Shown here in pieces: positions 25,193-34,433 of a DNA stretch of 64,000 nucleotides (position 1 is the stretch's first letter; each line of letters starts with the position of its first letter). Below the pieces are notes generated by a model. It was not told the DNA's origin and made no database searches. It worked only from the letters and a program-made list of their open reading frames with translations. A program made the translations under genes and the position numbers. This stretch comes from Acidimicrobiia bacterium (GTDB taxonomy: Bacteria; Actinomycetota; Acidimicrobiia; Spongiisociales; UBA5794): NCBI GenBank assembly GCA_026985095.1, contig JALSQW010000056.1, forward strand, positions 71,144 through 135,143, in the 5' to 3' direction.

Positions 25193-25327
25193 GCGCCTCC
25201 CACCCCGATGGAAGACGGCATCACCCGTGTGCCGCCGGGTCGTCGGCCCCTCGGGCACCGCGAGGCGCGAAGTTCCGGGCCCATTCGCAGGGGTCGGAGG
25301 ACGCGGGGCGGGGCTCCGGGGGGAGGG

Positions 25328-26839
25328 CTAGCCGGGGATCTGGTCGTCGTAGAGCCAGGTGTCGAACAGGACCGACAGGTCGCGGTCGGACAGCTCCTCG
25401 GCGACCGCGACGAAGTCGGCGGTCGTGACGTTGCCGTAGGCGTAACGAGCCGTGTAGGCGCGGAGGATCTCGAAGAACACGTCATCGCCCACCTCGTCCC
25501 GGAGCGCCACCAGCGTCAAGGCCCCCCGCTGATAGACGCCTCCGGCGAAGAGGTTCGATGGCGACGGCGATCCCGGAGGGCCGAGACCGGAGCTGCGCGC
25601 CTGGCCGATGCGCCGGCGGATCTCGTCGCGATACGCCGTTTCGCCGCCTTCGTGTTCGATCCACAGCAGCTCGGCGAAGGTGGCGAACCCCTCATTGAGC
25701 CAGATGTCCTCCCACCAGCGCGGGGTGAGCGAGTCGCCGAACCACTGATGGGCCAGCTCATGGATGAGCACGAGCTCGAGGATCGGGGCGTCCGCCAGCT
25801 CGGTGTCGAACAGGGACAGGGTCTGGTTCTCCAAGGCCGCGCCGAAGCCGTCGACGAACGCCACCCCGTATTCATCGAAGGGGTAGGGACCGAACAGGTC
25901 CGAGAGCACACCGATCATCTCGGCGGTGCGGTCGAGGGCTATCGGGGGATCGTCGGCCATGTCGTCGGGCAGGATGTGGCGCACGTCGATGCCCGTCGCT
26001 GCCCATGCCGCCTCGTCGCGCACGACGGCGTACCGATCGGAGACGACGACGGTCGCCAGGTAGGTGGCCATCGGGTCGTCCTCCTCCCACACGAAGGTCG
26101 TCGTGCCGATGTCGTCGATCTGATCGACCAGAGACCCGTTGGCGGCGGCGATGGTGCCGGCGGGGACCGTCACCGAGATGGAGAACGTCGCCTTGTCGGA
26201 GGGATGGTCGTTCGACGGGAACCAGCGGTGGGCGCCGTCGGGCTCGGCGACGACGTACCGCACCCCCGAGGGGCCCTCGTACCATCCGACCGCGACGGGC
26301 AGCGCGCGCGACTCGGCGGCGGACGCCACTGGCGAGTACTCGACCTCGGTGACGAAGCTGGCCCCGGCCGTGAGTGCCGCCGGCGGCGTGACGACGAGCT
26401 CCTCGCCGTCGTGGTCCCAGCCTGCGTCGACGCCGTCGACCCGGACGGCGTCGACGGTCGGCTGATCGTCCGGCGTGGCGCTCGTCGACCCGAAGTCGAG
26501 GGAGAAGCGGTCGAGGTCGGCGGTGGCGACGGCCGTCACCGTCGTGAACCCCACGATGGTCCCGTCGTCGAGGAGCGTCAGCTCGATGTCGTAGCGGGTG
26601 ACGTCGTAGCCGCCGTTCCCGAGGGCCGGGTAGAAGGGGTCACCGATGGATGTGAGGGTCTCGTCGGGACTCGCCGGACGCGTCGTCGGTGGCGAGGCGG
26701 TCGTCGGTGGCGAGGCGGTCGTCGGTGGTTGGGCGATCGTCGTGGTTGCCTCGGTGGTGGTGGTCGGCCCCGACGTGGAGCCGGTGCACGCGGCGACGAC
26801 CGAGGCGAGGACGATCATGGACGCTCCGAGACGACGCAT
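25328..26839 (-). CDS. M1-family zinc metallopeptidase lipoprotein
   Basis: A 503-residue exported aminopeptidase-like protein. The N-terminus MRRLGASMIVLASVVAAC is a lipoprotein signal with the lipobox cysteine at 18, followed by a Thr/Pro linker with repeated PPTTAS. The catalytic domain has the zinc motif HELAHQWFGD with the third ligand in LNEGFATFAE, and GAALENQT, a variant of the GAMEN exopeptidase motif with Leu for Met. The C-terminal helical extension of large M1 enzymes is mostly absent. It probably degrades peptides at the cell surface. It lies 37 bp downstream of leuB but has no pathway link to it. Confidence 0.88.
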   Translation of the reverse strand: MRRLGASMIVLASVVAACTGSTSGPTTTTEATTTIAQPPTTASPPTTASPPTTRPASPDETLTSIGDPFYPALGNGGYDVTRYDIELTLLDDGTIVGFTTVTAVATADLDRFSLDFGSTSATPDDQPTVDAVRVDGVDAGWDHDGEELVVTPPAALTAGASFVTEVEYSPVASAAESRALPVAVGWYEGPSGVRYVVAEPDGAHRWFPSNDHPSDKATFSISVTVPAGTIAAANGSLVDQIDDIGTTTFVWEEDDPMATYLATVVVSDRYAVVRDEAAWAATGIDVRHILPDDMADDPPIALDRTAEMIGVLSDLFGPYPFDEYGVAFVDGFGAALENQTLSLFDTELADAPILELVLIHELAHQWFGDSLTPRWWEDIWLNEGFATFAELLWIEHEGGETAYRDEIRRRIGQARSSGLGPPGSPSPSNLFAGGVYQRGALTLVALRDEVGDDVFFEILRAYTARYAYGNVTTADFVAVAEELSDRDLSVLFDTWLYDDQIPG

Positions 26840-26876
26840 TCCGTCAGTACACCAGCGTCGCCGGGTCACGGCGAGC

Positions 26877-27944
26877 TCAGGCGACGGCGTCGGCCACGGC
26901 CCGGCCCATCTCGGTCGTCCCGACGGCCGGACCCCCGGCGGCGATGTCGGCGGTGCGCAGCCCCGCCGACAGCACTCGATCGACCGCCCGTTCCACGAGG
27001 TCGGCCTCTCGAGGTAGGTCCAACGAGTGACGCAACGCCATGGCCGCCGACAGGATGGTCGCCAGCGGGTTGGCCAGGTCCCGTCCGGCGATGTCGGGTG
27101 CCGAGCCGTGAACCGGCTCGTACAGTCCCGGAACCTCCGACCCGAGGGAAGCCGACGGAAGGAGCCCGAGCGATCCCGGAAGCGTGGAGGCCTCGTCGGT
27201 GAGGATGTCGCCGAACAGGTTGCCCGTGACCACCACGTCGAAGTCGCGGGGTCGGGACACGACGTACATCGCCATCGCATCCACCAGCACGTGTTCGAGC
27301 TCGACGGTGGGGAACTCCTCTTCCACCACCCGTTCCACCGTCGCCCGCCACAATCGGGAGACCGCCAGGACGTTCGCTTTGTCCACCGAGGTGAGGCGAC
27401 CCTTCCGGCGGGCCGCTGCCGCAGCCGCGACCCGGACGATCCGTTCGATCTCGGGCACCGAGTAGGTCATCGAGTCCCCCACGACCGTGCCGTCGTCGGA
27501 GACGATCGTGTCGCCGAAGTAGATGCCGCCGGTCAGCTCCCGGATGAACAGGATGTCGACGCCGGCAACCCGTTCGGGTCGGAGCGGCGAGGCGTCGACG
27601 AAGGCGTCCCTGACGGTGATCGGACGGAGGTTGGCGAACAGTCCCAAGCCCTTGCGGATCCCCAACAGCCCATCCTCGGGTCGGGTCTTGGCCGTCGGGT
27701 CGTCCCATCGGGGACCACCGACGGCGCCGAGGATGATGGCGTCGGCCTGGCGGCACGCCTCGAGCGTCGAGGCGGGAAGCGCATCTCCGGTCTCGTCGAG
27801 GGCGATCCCTCCGATGAGATGCTCCTCGAAGGTGAACCGGTGGCCGCCGTGGGTCGCGATCGCCTCGAGGACCCGGCGGGCTTCGCGGACCACCTCCGGG
27901 CCGATCCCGTCGCCAGGGAGCAGGACGATCCGAGCGTCGGTCAC
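26877..27944 (-). CDS. leuB: 3-isopropylmalate dehydrogenase
   Basis: A 355-residue enzyme that oxidatively decarboxylates 3-isopropylmalate in leucine synthesis. Motifs: [14 protein letters not shown] at the N-terminus, [43 protein letters not shown] and the NAD-binding [20 protein letters not shown]. The GTG start overlaps the leuA stop (GTGA). Last enzyme gene of the ilv-leu operon; leuC and leuD are not in the window. Confidence 0.95.
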   Translation of the reverse strand: MTDARIVLLPGDGIGPEVVREARRVLEAIATHGGHRFTFEEHLIGGIALDETGDALPASTLEACRQADAIILGAVGGPRWDDPTAKTRPEDGLLGIRKGLGLFANLRPITVRDAFVDASPLRPERVAGVDILFIRELTGGIYFGDTIVSDDGTVVGDSMTYSVPEIERIVRVAAAAAARRKGRLTSVDKANVLAVSRLWRATVERVVEEEFPTVELEHVLVDAMAMYVVSRPRDFDVVVTGNLFGDILTDEASTLPGSLGLLPSASLGSEVPGLYEPVHGSAPDIAGRDLANPLATILSAAMALRHSLDLPREADLVERAVDRVLSAGLRTADIAAGGPAVGTTEMGRAVADAVA

Positions 27945-29479
27945 CGATCCTCCTCGAGCACGGACGATGCCCGGTCGGCGGCGACCTTGTTCAGTGCCGC
28001 CACGAACGCCCGGGCGGAGCCCTCGACGACGTCGGTGGAGACGCCCCGGCCCGAATAGGTCGTGGCACCCGTCCTGATGATCACGTTCACCTCGGCCATC
28101 GCGTCGGCTCCCGACGTCAACGGACTGACGCGGTAGTCGACGAGCTCGGCCGTGATCTCCAAGGCATCTTGGATCGCCACGAAGGCGGCGTTCACCATGC
28201 CGTCGCCGCTGGAGGTCGCGTGGAGCTCCTCTCCGCCTCGCGAGATCGCCACTTTCGCCTCCGGGACCTCGTCGCTGCCTCCCTCGACGTGGATCGAGAT
28301 GAGCTCGGCGACGTCGTACCGGGCGGTCGTCTCCTCCCCGATGATGGCGCGGAGCCCCTCCTCGGTGATCTCGCCCTTCCGGTCGGCGAGCTCCTTGAAC
28401 CGTTCGAAGGCTCGCTGGAAGTCCACGTCCTCGAGGACGATGCCCATCTTGTCGAGGGCATCGGCGAAGGCAGCCCGCCCCGAATGCTTGCCGAGCACCA
28501 GCATCGAGCGGTGACCGATCGACTCGGGGTCCATGATCTCGTAGGTCTCGCGGGCTCGGAGGACGCCGTGTTGGTGGATGCCCGACTCGTGGGCGAAGGC
28601 GTTCCGTCCGACGACCGCCTTGTTGTACTGGACCGGGTAGCCGGTGAGGCGGGACACGAGCCGCGACGTCTCGAAGATCTCGGTCGTGTCGGCGCCGATC
28701 TCGACGCCGAAGAAGTCCTGGCGGGTCCTCACCGCCATGATGATCTCCTCGGTCGAGGTGTTCCCTGCCCGCTCCCCGATGCCGTTGATCGCCCCTTCGA
28801 TCTGGCGGGCTCCGGCCTGGATCGCCGACAGGGAGTTCGCCACGGCGAGGCCGAGATCGTTGTGGCAGTGCGTCGAGATGATGACGTCTTCGTTGTCGCC
28901 CCGGACCTCGGCGTACACGCGTTCCATCAGCGCCACGAAGTCGGCGGGGAGGGCATAGCCGACCGTGTCGGGGATGTTGATCGTGGTCGCTCCCGCTTCG
29001 ACCGCCAGACGGCAAGCCTCGATGACGAAGTCCGGGTCCGAGCGCGTCGCGTCCTGGGGGGAGAACTCGACGTCGTCGGAGTATCGACGAGCCCGCGCCA
29101 CACCTTCCTGGATGGATGCGAGCACCTCGGCCGGGGTCATCCGCAGCATCTGCTCCATGTGGATGGGGGATGTGGAGTTGAACACGTGGATCCGGCTGTG
29201 GGCTGCCGGTGCGAGCGCCTCGGCGGCGGCATCGATGTCGTCGGGATGGGTTCGGGCCAGGCTGGCGATGACCGGCCCTTCGACCTCCGAGGCGATGCGG
29301 TGGACCGCCTCGAAGTCGCCGGGCGACGACGCGGCGAATCCCGCCTCGATGACGTCGACCTTCAAGCGGGCGAGCTGAGAGGCGATGGCGACCTTGTCGT
29401 CGGGTGACAAGGCGATGCCGGGGGCCTGTTCCCCGTCGCGAAGGGTGGTGTCGAAGATGATGAGACGGTCGGCGGTCAT
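27941..29479 (-). CDS. leuA: 2-isopropylmalate synthase
   Basis: A 512-residue enzyme, the first committed step of leucine synthesis (acetyl-CoA plus 2-ketoisovalerate). The N-terminal barrel has [30 protein letters not shown] and the metal-binding [14 protein letters not shown], with [12 protein letters not shown]; the C-terminal regulatory domain (about 370-512) is the leucine-binding LeuA_dimer part. This is the shorter bacterial LeuA type rather than the 600-residue-plus actinobacterial type. AAGGAG Shine-Dalgarno upstream. The 116-bp gap to ilvC holds a short ORF and hairpin that may control it. Confidence 0.95.
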   Translation of the reverse strand: MTADRLIIFDTTLRDGEQAPGIALSPDDKVAIASQLARLKVDVIEAGFAASSPGDFEAVHRIASEVEGPVIASLARTHPDDIDAAAEALAPAAHSRIHVFNSTSPIHMEQMLRMTPAEVLASIQEGVARARRYSDDVEFSPQDATRSDPDFVIEACRLAVEAGATTINIPDTVGYALPADFVALMERVYAEVRGDNEDVIISTHCHNDLGLAVANSLSAIQAGARQIEGAINGIGERAGNTSTEEIIMAVRTRQDFFGVEIGADTTEIFETSRLVSRLTGYPVQYNKAVVGRNAFAHESGIHQHGVLRARETYEIMDPESIGHRSMLVLGKHSGRAAFADALDKMGIVLEDVDFQRAFERFKELADRKGEITEEGLRAIIGEETTARYDVAELISIHVEGGSDEVPEAKVAISRGGEELHATSSGDGMVNAAFVAIQDALEITAELVDYRVSPLTSGADAMAEVNVIIRTGATTYSGRGVSTDVVEGSARAFVAALNKVAADRASSVLEEDR

Positions 29480-29529
29480 GGTGTGAGCTCCTTGGTGACG
29501 TCGGGCGCGAACGAACGGTCCGGTGGGCG

Positions 29530-29557
29530 CCGGGTCGCCCTAGAGGGGTCGACCCGG
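29530..29557 (-). promoter_or_regulatory. Hairpin in front of leuA, possible attenuator
   Basis: CCGGGTCG-CCC-TAGAG-GGG-T-CGACCCGG forms an 11-bp stem with one bulged base and a 5-nt loop. On the transcribed strand the loop and stem hold the TAG stop codon of the 19-codon ORF. There is no T-run, so it is not an obvious intrinsic terminator by itself. Confidence 0.5.
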
Positions 29558-29599
29558 CTCGGTAAGGACCAGGCCCGACGTCGGGGAGATCTGGGTCAT
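29540..29599 (-). CDS. Short ORF (19 aa) coupled to ilvC, candidate leuA leader peptide
   Basis: The frame reads [19 protein letters not shown] and stops. Its ATG (29599-29597) overlaps the ilvC TGA as ATGA, so ribosomes finishing ilvC could re-initiate on it. It contains Leu-Val-Leu and a final Leu but no long run of leucine codons. The stop codon falls inside a strong hairpin (29530-29557), and leuA starts 60 bp further on. A role as leader peptide is my inference; chance occurrence is possible. Confidence 0.4.
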   Translation of the reverse strand: MTQISPTSGLVLTEPGRPL

Positions 29600-30609
29600 A
29601 CGTCGTCCTCGGGGGTCTTGTCGGCGAGGAACGGCATCATCTCGCGGAGGCGTCGTCCGACCTTCTCGACGTCGTGGTCGGCCATCTCGGCTCGCGCTCG
29701 CTTCAGGTTGGGGGCGCCGGCGGTGTACTCGGTCATCCATTCCTTGGCGAACTCGCCGGACTGGATCTCGGCGAGGATGCGGCGCATCTCGGCTCTGGTG
29801 CGGTCGTCGACGATCCGAGGCCCGCGGGTGACGTCGCCGTACTCGGCGGTGTCCGACACCGAGTGGCGCATCCACGAGATGCCGCCTTCGAAGAGGAGGT
29901 CGACGATGAGCTTCAGTTCGTGGAGGACCTCGAAGTAGGCCATCTCGGCGGGGTATCCGGCTTCGACGAGGGTCTCGAACGCGGCCTGGATGAGGGAATC
30001 GACCCCGCCGCACAAGATGACCTGCTCCCCGAAGAGGTCGGTCTCGGTCTCGTCTGCGAAGGTCGTCTCGATGACCCCGGCCCGGGTGCCGCCGATCCCG
30101 TACGCGTAGGAGAGGCCAAGGGCCTTGGCCTCTCCGGTGGCGTCCTGATGGACCGCGAGCAGGCTCGGTACGCCGCTGCCTTCGACGTACTGGCGGCGGA
30201 CCAGGTGTCCGGGTCCCTTGGGAGCGACCATCACCACGTCGACGGTGTCGGGCGGGGTGATGTAGCCGAAGTGGACACCGAAGCCGTGAGCGAAGAACAA
30301 CGCGTCGCCGGGTTCCAACCGGGGGCGGATCACCTCGTCGTAGAGCTGCGGCTGGATCTGGTCGGGGACGAGCATCATGATCACGTCGGCCCATTCGGCG
30401 GCGGTGGCCGGGTCGACGACCTTGAGCCCGGCGTCGGAGGCCATCCGCGTCCGTCGGGATCCTTCGCGGAGTCCGACGATGACGTCGACACCGGAGTCCT
30501 TGAGGTTCATGGCGTGGGCGTGGCCCTGGCTGCCGAAACCGATGACGGCCACCTTGCGGCGGGCGATCAATGACGGATCGGCGTCGGCGTCGTAGTAGAT
30601 CGTGGTCAT
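29596..30609 (-). CDS. ilvC: Ketol-acid reductoisomerase, class I
   Basis: A 337-residue enzyme converting acetolactate to dihydroxyisovalerate. Rossmann motif [17 protein letters not shown]; the coenzyme loop [15 protein letters not shown] has Ser-Arg-Arg, consistent with NADPH preference; metal ligands lie in [19 protein letters not shown] and in [12 protein letters not shown]. Length fits class I. Sits 21 bp downstream of ilvN in the same operon. Confidence 0.96.
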   Translation of the reverse strand: MTTIYYDADADPSLIARRKVAVIGFGSQGHAHAMNLKDSGVDVIVGLREGSRRTRMASDAGLKVVDPATAAEWADVIMMLVPDQIQPQLYDEVIRPRLEPGDALFFAHGFGVHFGYITPPDTVDVVMVAPKGPGHLVRRQYVEGSGVPSLLAVHQDATGEAKALGLSYAYGIGGTRAGVIETTFADETETDLFGEQVILCGGVDSLIQAAFETLVEAGYPAEMAYFEVLHELKLIVDLLFEGGISWMRHSVSDTAEYGDVTRGPRIVDDRTRAEMRRILAEIQSGEFAKEWMTEYTAGAPNLKRARAEMADHDVEKVGRRLREMMPFLADKTPEDDV

Positions 30610-30630
30610 CGGGGGAGCGGTCCTCCTGTG

Positions 30631-31137
30631 TCAGGCCGTCCGGAGACGGGATCGTTTCGTCGTGGTCTTGAGATCCTTGGCCATGGCGATGCGCCCCGAC
30701 TTGACCAGGCTGGTGATGCCGTAGGTCCGCATCAACTCGAGGAAGTCGTTGAGTGCCGACGGTTCGCCTGCGACCTCGAACGTGACGGTCGACGCGCCGA
30801 CGTCGACGACCTTCGCCGCGAAGAGGTTGGCGGCGTCGAGGAGCTCGCCGCGTCGGGCAGCTTCGGCGTTCACCCTGACCAGCATGATCTCCCGCTCCAC
30901 GGTCTCGGTGGGATCGAGTTCGGTGACCTTCACCGTATGGACGAGCTTGTAGAGCTGCTTGACGATCTGCTCCATCTCCGGTCCGTCGACGACGACCGTC
31001 ATCCGCGACAGGCGGGGGTCCTCGGTCGGTCCGACCGTCAGGGAGTGGATGTTGAACCCGCGGCGGGCGAACATCGACGAGATCCGCGCCAGCACCCCCG
31101 GCTTGTTCTCCACGGTGACCGAGATGACGTGCTTCAT
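30631..31137 (-). CDS. ilvN: Acetolactate synthase small (regulatory) subunit
   Basis: A 168-residue regulatory subunit. The N-terminal ACT domain ([40 protein letters not shown]) binds valine in the family; the C-terminal half (about 80-160) interacts with and activates the catalytic subunit. The ATG overlaps the ilvB TGA, ensuring stoichiometric synthesis. Confidence 0.95.
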   Translation of the reverse strand: MKHVISVTVENKPGVLARISSMFARRGFNIHSLTVGPTEDPRLSRMTVVVDGPEMEQIVKQLYKLVHTVKVTELDPTETVEREIMLVRVNAEAARRGELLDAANLFAAKVVDVGASTVTFEVAGEPSALNDFLELMRTYGITSLVKSGRIAMAKDLKTTTKRSRLRTA

Positions 31138-32852
31138 GTCAGGTCCTCCGGCCCCAGCACGACGTGGTCGTTGGACCCCCCGGCCGGGATCATCGGGAAC
31201 ACCATCGCTTCGGGATCGCACTTGAACTCGACGACGACGGGGCGGTCGTTGATCGCCAGGGCCTTCTCCAGTGTCGGGACGACCTCGGCAGGGGTCTCGG
31301 CCCGCAACCCGACGCATCCCATCGCTTCGGCGAGCTTGACGTAGTCGGGGGTGTGGTCGGTGAGGTCGACCGCCGAGTACCGCTCGCCGTAGAAGAGCTT
31401 CTGCCACTGTCGGACCATTCCCAGCGACGTGTTGTTCATGACCGCGATCTTGACGGGGATCCCGTCGATGGCGGCGGTGATGAGCTCCTGGGACGTCATC
31501 TGGAAACAGCCGTCGCCGTCGATGGCGAACACCGTCTCGTCGGGCATGCCGACCTTGGCGCCGATCGCGGCGGGAACGGCGTACCCCATCGTTCCGAGTC
31601 CTCCCGAGTTGATCCACGTCCGTGGGCGTTCGAAACCCCAGAACTGGGAGGCCCACATCTGATGTTGACCGACCCCGGCGACGATGATGGCGTCGCCTCC
31701 CGTGAGACGGTGGAGCTGCTCGATGACGTACTGCTGTTGGATGGGGCCGTCGGGGTCCTGGTGGTAGGTGAGGGGATGTTCCTGTTGCCAGGCGGCGAGC
31801 TGGGAGAACCAGGGCTCCCGGTCCGGCGGCTCGGTGCCGTCGAGGAGGGAGGCCATGGTTTCGATGAGCTGCTCGAGGACGGTACGGGCGTCACCCACGA
31901 TCGGCACGTTCGCCTCCCGCACCTTGCCGATCTCGGCGGGGTCGACGTCGACGTGGATCACCTGGGCGTCGGGGGCGAAGGTCGTCACGTCGCCGGTCAC
32001 CCGGTCATCGAAGCGGGCTCCGATCGTGATCAACAGGTCCGATCGCTGCATCGCGGTGATCGCGGTGTAGTTGCCGTGCATGCCGGGCATCCCCAAGGCC
32101 AGAGGATGGGAGTCGGGGATCGCTCCCCGGGCCATCAACGTGGTGACCACCGGGACATTGGCCTGTTCGGCGAAGTGGCGGAGCGCCTCGGAGGCTCCGG
32201 CCTTGATGATGCCTCCGCCGGCGTACAGGACCGGCCGTCGGGATCGGTGGATCAGCTCGACGGCCGCTTTGACCTGCTTGGGGTGGCCCTTGACCGACGG
32301 CTTGTAGCCCGGGAGGTCGATCTCGCCCGGGCGATGCCATGGAATGGTGGCGTTGAGGATGTCCTTGGGGATGTCCACCAGCACCGGTCCGGGCCGACCG
32401 GTGCCGGCCAGGTGGAACGCTTCGGCGATGACGTCGGGCAGCTCGTCGACGCGGGTCACCAGGTAGTTGTGCTTGGTGCACGGCATCGAGATGCCCCAGG
32501 TGTGGGCCTCCTGGAAGGCGTCCATGCCGATGGCCTTGGTCGCCACCTGGCCGGTGATGGCGACCACCGGCACCGAATCCATGTAGGCGTCCTGGAGGGG
32601 GGTGATGAGGTTCGTCGCTCCGGGGCCCGACGTGGCGACACACACGCCGACCTTGCCGGTGGCGTGGGCGTATCCCGAGGCCATGTGCCCTGCACCTTGT
32701 TCGTGTCGGGCCAGGACGTGGCGGATCGGGCTGTCGAGGATCGGATCGTACGCGGGCAGGATGGCGCCGCCGGGAACGCCGAAGACCACGTCGACCCCGG
32801 CATGTTCGAGGGCTCTGATCAGGGCCTGGGCTCCGGTGAGTGTCTCTGCCAT
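31134..32852 (-). CDS. ilvB: Acetolactate synthase large (catalytic) subunit
   Basis: A 572-residue ThDP enzyme that condenses two pyruvates to acetolactate, or pyruvate with 2-ketobutyrate. The N-terminal domain has the ThDP-activating Glu in [17 protein letters not shown]; the ThDP/Mg motif is [19 protein letters not shown] with the [12 protein letters not shown] continuation. Start [11 protein letters not shown] chosen since homology begins there and the upstream frame passes through a terminator hairpin. Expression is probably set by the attenuator at 32895-32983. Confidence 0.96.
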   Translation of the reverse strand: MAETLTGAQALIRALEHAGVDVVFGVPGGAILPAYDPILDSPIRHVLARHEQGAGHMASGYAHATGKVGVCVATSGPGATNLITPLQDAYMDSVPVVAITGQVATKAIGMDAFQEAHTWGISMPCTKHNYLVTRVDELPDVIAEAFHLAGTGRPGPVLVDIPKDILNATIPWHRPGEIDLPGYKPSVKGHPKQVKAAVELIHRSRRPVLYAGGGIIKAGASEALRHFAEQANVPVVTTLMARGAIPDSHPLALGMPGMHGNYTAITAMQRSDLLITIGARFDDRVTGDVTTFAPDAQVIHVDVDPAEIGKVREANVPIVGDARTVLEQLIETMASLLDGTEPPDREPWFSQLAAWQQEHPLTYHQDPDGPIQQQYVIEQLHRLTGGDAIIVAGVGQHQMWASQFWGFERPRTWINSGGLGTMGYAVPAAIGAKVGMPDETVFAIDGDGCFQMTSQELITAAIDGIPVKIAVMNNTSLGMVRQWQKLFYGERYSAVDLTDHTPDYVKLAEAMGCVGLRAETPAEVVPTLEKALAINDRPVVVEFKCDPEAMVFPMIPAGGSNDHVVLGPEDLT

Positions 32853-32894
32853 GGTCGCTCCGGTTCGCTGGGTCGGGGTGTCTGGTCGGGTACG

Positions 32895-32921
32895 AAAAAA
32901 CCCTCCGGGGGTACGGAGGGT
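32895..32921 (-). terminator. Intrinsic terminator of the ilvB attenuator
   Basis: On the transcribed strand ACCCTCCG-TACCCC-CGGAGGGT forms an 8-bp stem directly followed by TTTTTT (32900-32895), a canonical Rho-independent terminator. It lies between the leader peptide and the ilvB start (43 bp before the ATG), so it must be read through for ilvB expression. Confidence 0.9.
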
Positions 32922-32923
32922 CG

Positions 32924-32948
32924 GGCGCATACGGGGTCCGTATGCGCC
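32924..32948 (-). promoter_or_regulatory. Pause hairpin of the ilvB attenuator
   Basis: GGCGCATACGG and CCGTATGCGCC form a perfect 11-bp stem with a 3-nt loop. The stem begins at the last base of the leader peptide stop codon and ends 2 nt before the terminator stem. A ribosome at the leader's end would occlude it, the arrangement expected of a ribosome-mediated attenuator. Confidence 0.8.
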
Positions 32949-32983
32949 TACATGAGGATGAGTACGAAGCTGGTAGTGGTCAT
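32948..32983 (-). CDS. ilvB leader peptide [11 protein letters not shown]
   Basis: An 11-codon ORF on the minus strand reading [11 protein letters not shown] then TAG. Four successive codons specify the three branched-chain amino acids, the end products of the operon. It is preceded by a promoter (33016-33043) and followed by a hairpin and intrinsic terminator before ilvB. Ribosome stalling on the Val/Leu/Ile codons when charged tRNA is scarce should favour read-through. Leader peptides of this kind precede ilvB in other actinobacteria. Confidence 0.85.
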   Translation of the reverse strand: MTTTSFVLILM

Positions 32984-33015
32984 CGGTTCGTCCGTCGTCT
33001 CCGGGTCGTGCGGCG

Positions 33016-33043
33016 AGTATGCCACGGTGCCACCGTCTGTCAA
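33016..33043 (-). promoter_or_regulatory. Promoter of the ilv-leu operon
   Basis: A perfect -35 TTGACA (33043-33038) is separated by 16 bp from CATACT (33021-33016), a 4-of-6 match to TATAAT. The expected transcript start is about 25 nt upstream of the leader peptide ATG. Confidence 0.7.
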
Positions 33044-33122
33044 GACGGCGGCCGGAAGGCTCCCTTCGGTACTACCTTCGGTGTGCCTTCTCCCGTACGT
33101 TTCGACGATCGAGAGGATCACC

Positions 33123-34391
33123 ATGAGCGGTTTCGGCCGGGCGTTGCAAGAGGTCCTCGCCGGCGCCATCGCGGCCGGTCGCGCGACGTTACGTGACCTG
33201 CGGGAGGACGGATCGCTGCCGGACACCCGCAAGGACTTCCCCGCCTCCGGTGACATGCCTCCGAGGTTGGAGGCCGTGGCTCAGCGGACCGGGAAGCGGC
33301 TGCCTCCGCCGCTGGCGTCGACGTTGCTCGGTGAGATCGACCGGAACGAGTCGTTCCGAGCGTTGGTGCTCGACACGTGGATCGAGCGAGGTGGCGACGA
33401 CCCGATCGTCGACGCCTTCCTGCGGCGGCCGGAAGGGTGGTGGGCGACGATCGTCGACGCGGTCGGCGAGCGGGTCGAGGCCGCGGCCGAGGCCGAACTC
33501 GACCGGGAACGCCGCCGGGTCGCCGACCTCGAGGGGAAGGTCCGCGAGGGCAAGGACCGTCTCCGTCGCAAGGACGACCTGCTGGCCTCGGCCGAACGGG
33601 CTCAGCGTGACCGGGTCGAGGCGGCCACCGGAGCGACCAAGGCGGCGCTGGCGAGGGAGACCGACCGCGTGGCCCGCCTCGAGAAGGAACTCGCGGTCGC
33701 CGCCGAGACCTTGGCGGCCGCCGAGGCCGAGAGCGAGGCGCTGCGCCTTCGGCTGGCCGAACTGACCGATCAGGCCCGTCGTCTGCGTTCCGAACGCGCC
33801 GAGGCCCTTCGGGTGGCATCGACCGGAGCGACGACGGAGGCGATCCCTCGTGAGCCCCGAGAGCTCGCCCGCTTCCTCGACCGTCTCTCGGACGCGACGG
33901 CTCCGTACCGGGCGCCCGGAGCAAGCAGCGAACCAGACGGCTCCGAGTCCCCGGGGCCGTTGCGGCTGCCGCCGGGGATCTCTCCCGACTCGGCCGAGGC
34001 GATCGACGCGTTGATCGGATCGCCGGGACGGTTCCGAGTCGTGATCGACGGGCACAACCTGCTGGGGTGGTGGTCGCCGGACGACCTCGGCGACCCGTCG
34101 AGGCGGAAGCGGCTGGTCGACCGGCTCGGACGGTTCCGACGTTCCCTCGGCCGTCCGGTCGAGGTGGTGTTCGACTCGTCGCTCCACGGTGGAAGGGAAA
34201 CGCTGGTCTCCGACGGTGTCGTCGTCAGGTTCGCGCCGCACGACTCGACGGCGGACGACGAGATCGCGGCGATCGCCGGGCACGGGTACGTGGTCGTCTC
34301 CAACGACCGGGAGGTCCGTGAACGGGCGGAGGACGCCGGAGCGCTGGTGGTGTGGGCGGACGCGTTGGCGAGGTGGCTCGATCGGTCGTGA
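33123..34391 (+). CDS. NYN-domain (YacP-like) RNase family protein with coiled coil
   Basis: A 422-residue protein in three parts: an N-terminal helical region (about 1-110), a long charged coiled coil (about 115-235, e.g. DLEGKVREGKDRLRRKDDLL) and a C-terminal NYN/PIN-like domain starting at FRVVIDGHNLLGWW with acidic residues in VEVVFDSS and the STADDEIAAI and VVVSNDREVRERA motifs. NYN domains are metal-dependent ribonucleases; the coiled coil suggests oligomerisation or RNA/ribosome association. Target unknown. Divergent from the ilv operon. Confidence 0.82.
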   Translation: MSGFGRALQEVLAGAIAAGRATLRDLREDGSLPDTRKDFPASGDMPPRLEAVAQRTGKRLPPPLASTLLGEIDRNESFRALVLDTWIERGGDDPIVDAFLRRPEGWWATIVDAVGERVEAAAEAELDRERRRVADLEGKVREGKDRLRRKDDLLASAERAQRDRVEAATGATKAALARETDRVARLEKELAVAAETLAAAEAESEALRLRLAELTDQARRLRSERAEALRVASTGATTEAIPREPRELARFLDRLSDATAPYRAPGASSEPDGSESPGPLRLPPGISPDSAEAIDALIGSPGRFRVVIDGHNLLGWWSPDDLGDPSRRKRLVDRLGRFRRSLGRPVEVVFDSSLHGGRETLVSDGVVVRFAPHDSTADDEIAAIAGHGYVVVSNDREVRERAEDAGALVVWADALARWLDRS

Positions 34392-34433
34392 GACGCTCAA
34401 CCGCGGCCGTGTCCTTGCCGATGCTCCCTGCAC

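Noticed and set aside
26690-26760. Direct DNA repeats (GTCGTCGGTGGCGAGGCG) inside the M1 peptidase gene.
   Set aside because: They encode the repeated Pro-Pro-Thr-Thr-Ala-Ser linker after the lipoprotein signal, a common low-complexity spacer.
33345-33361. CGGAACGAGTCGTTCCG as a LexA-like palindrome.
   Set aside because: It lies inside the NYN-domain coding sequence, has a 5-nt centre and does not match the consensus spacing.
31164-34391. A plus-strand open frame of over 1000 codons running through ilvN/ilvB into the NYN gene.
   Set aside because: Only the part from 33123 has protein-like sequence; the rest is antisense to ilvB and results from GC-rich codon bias.
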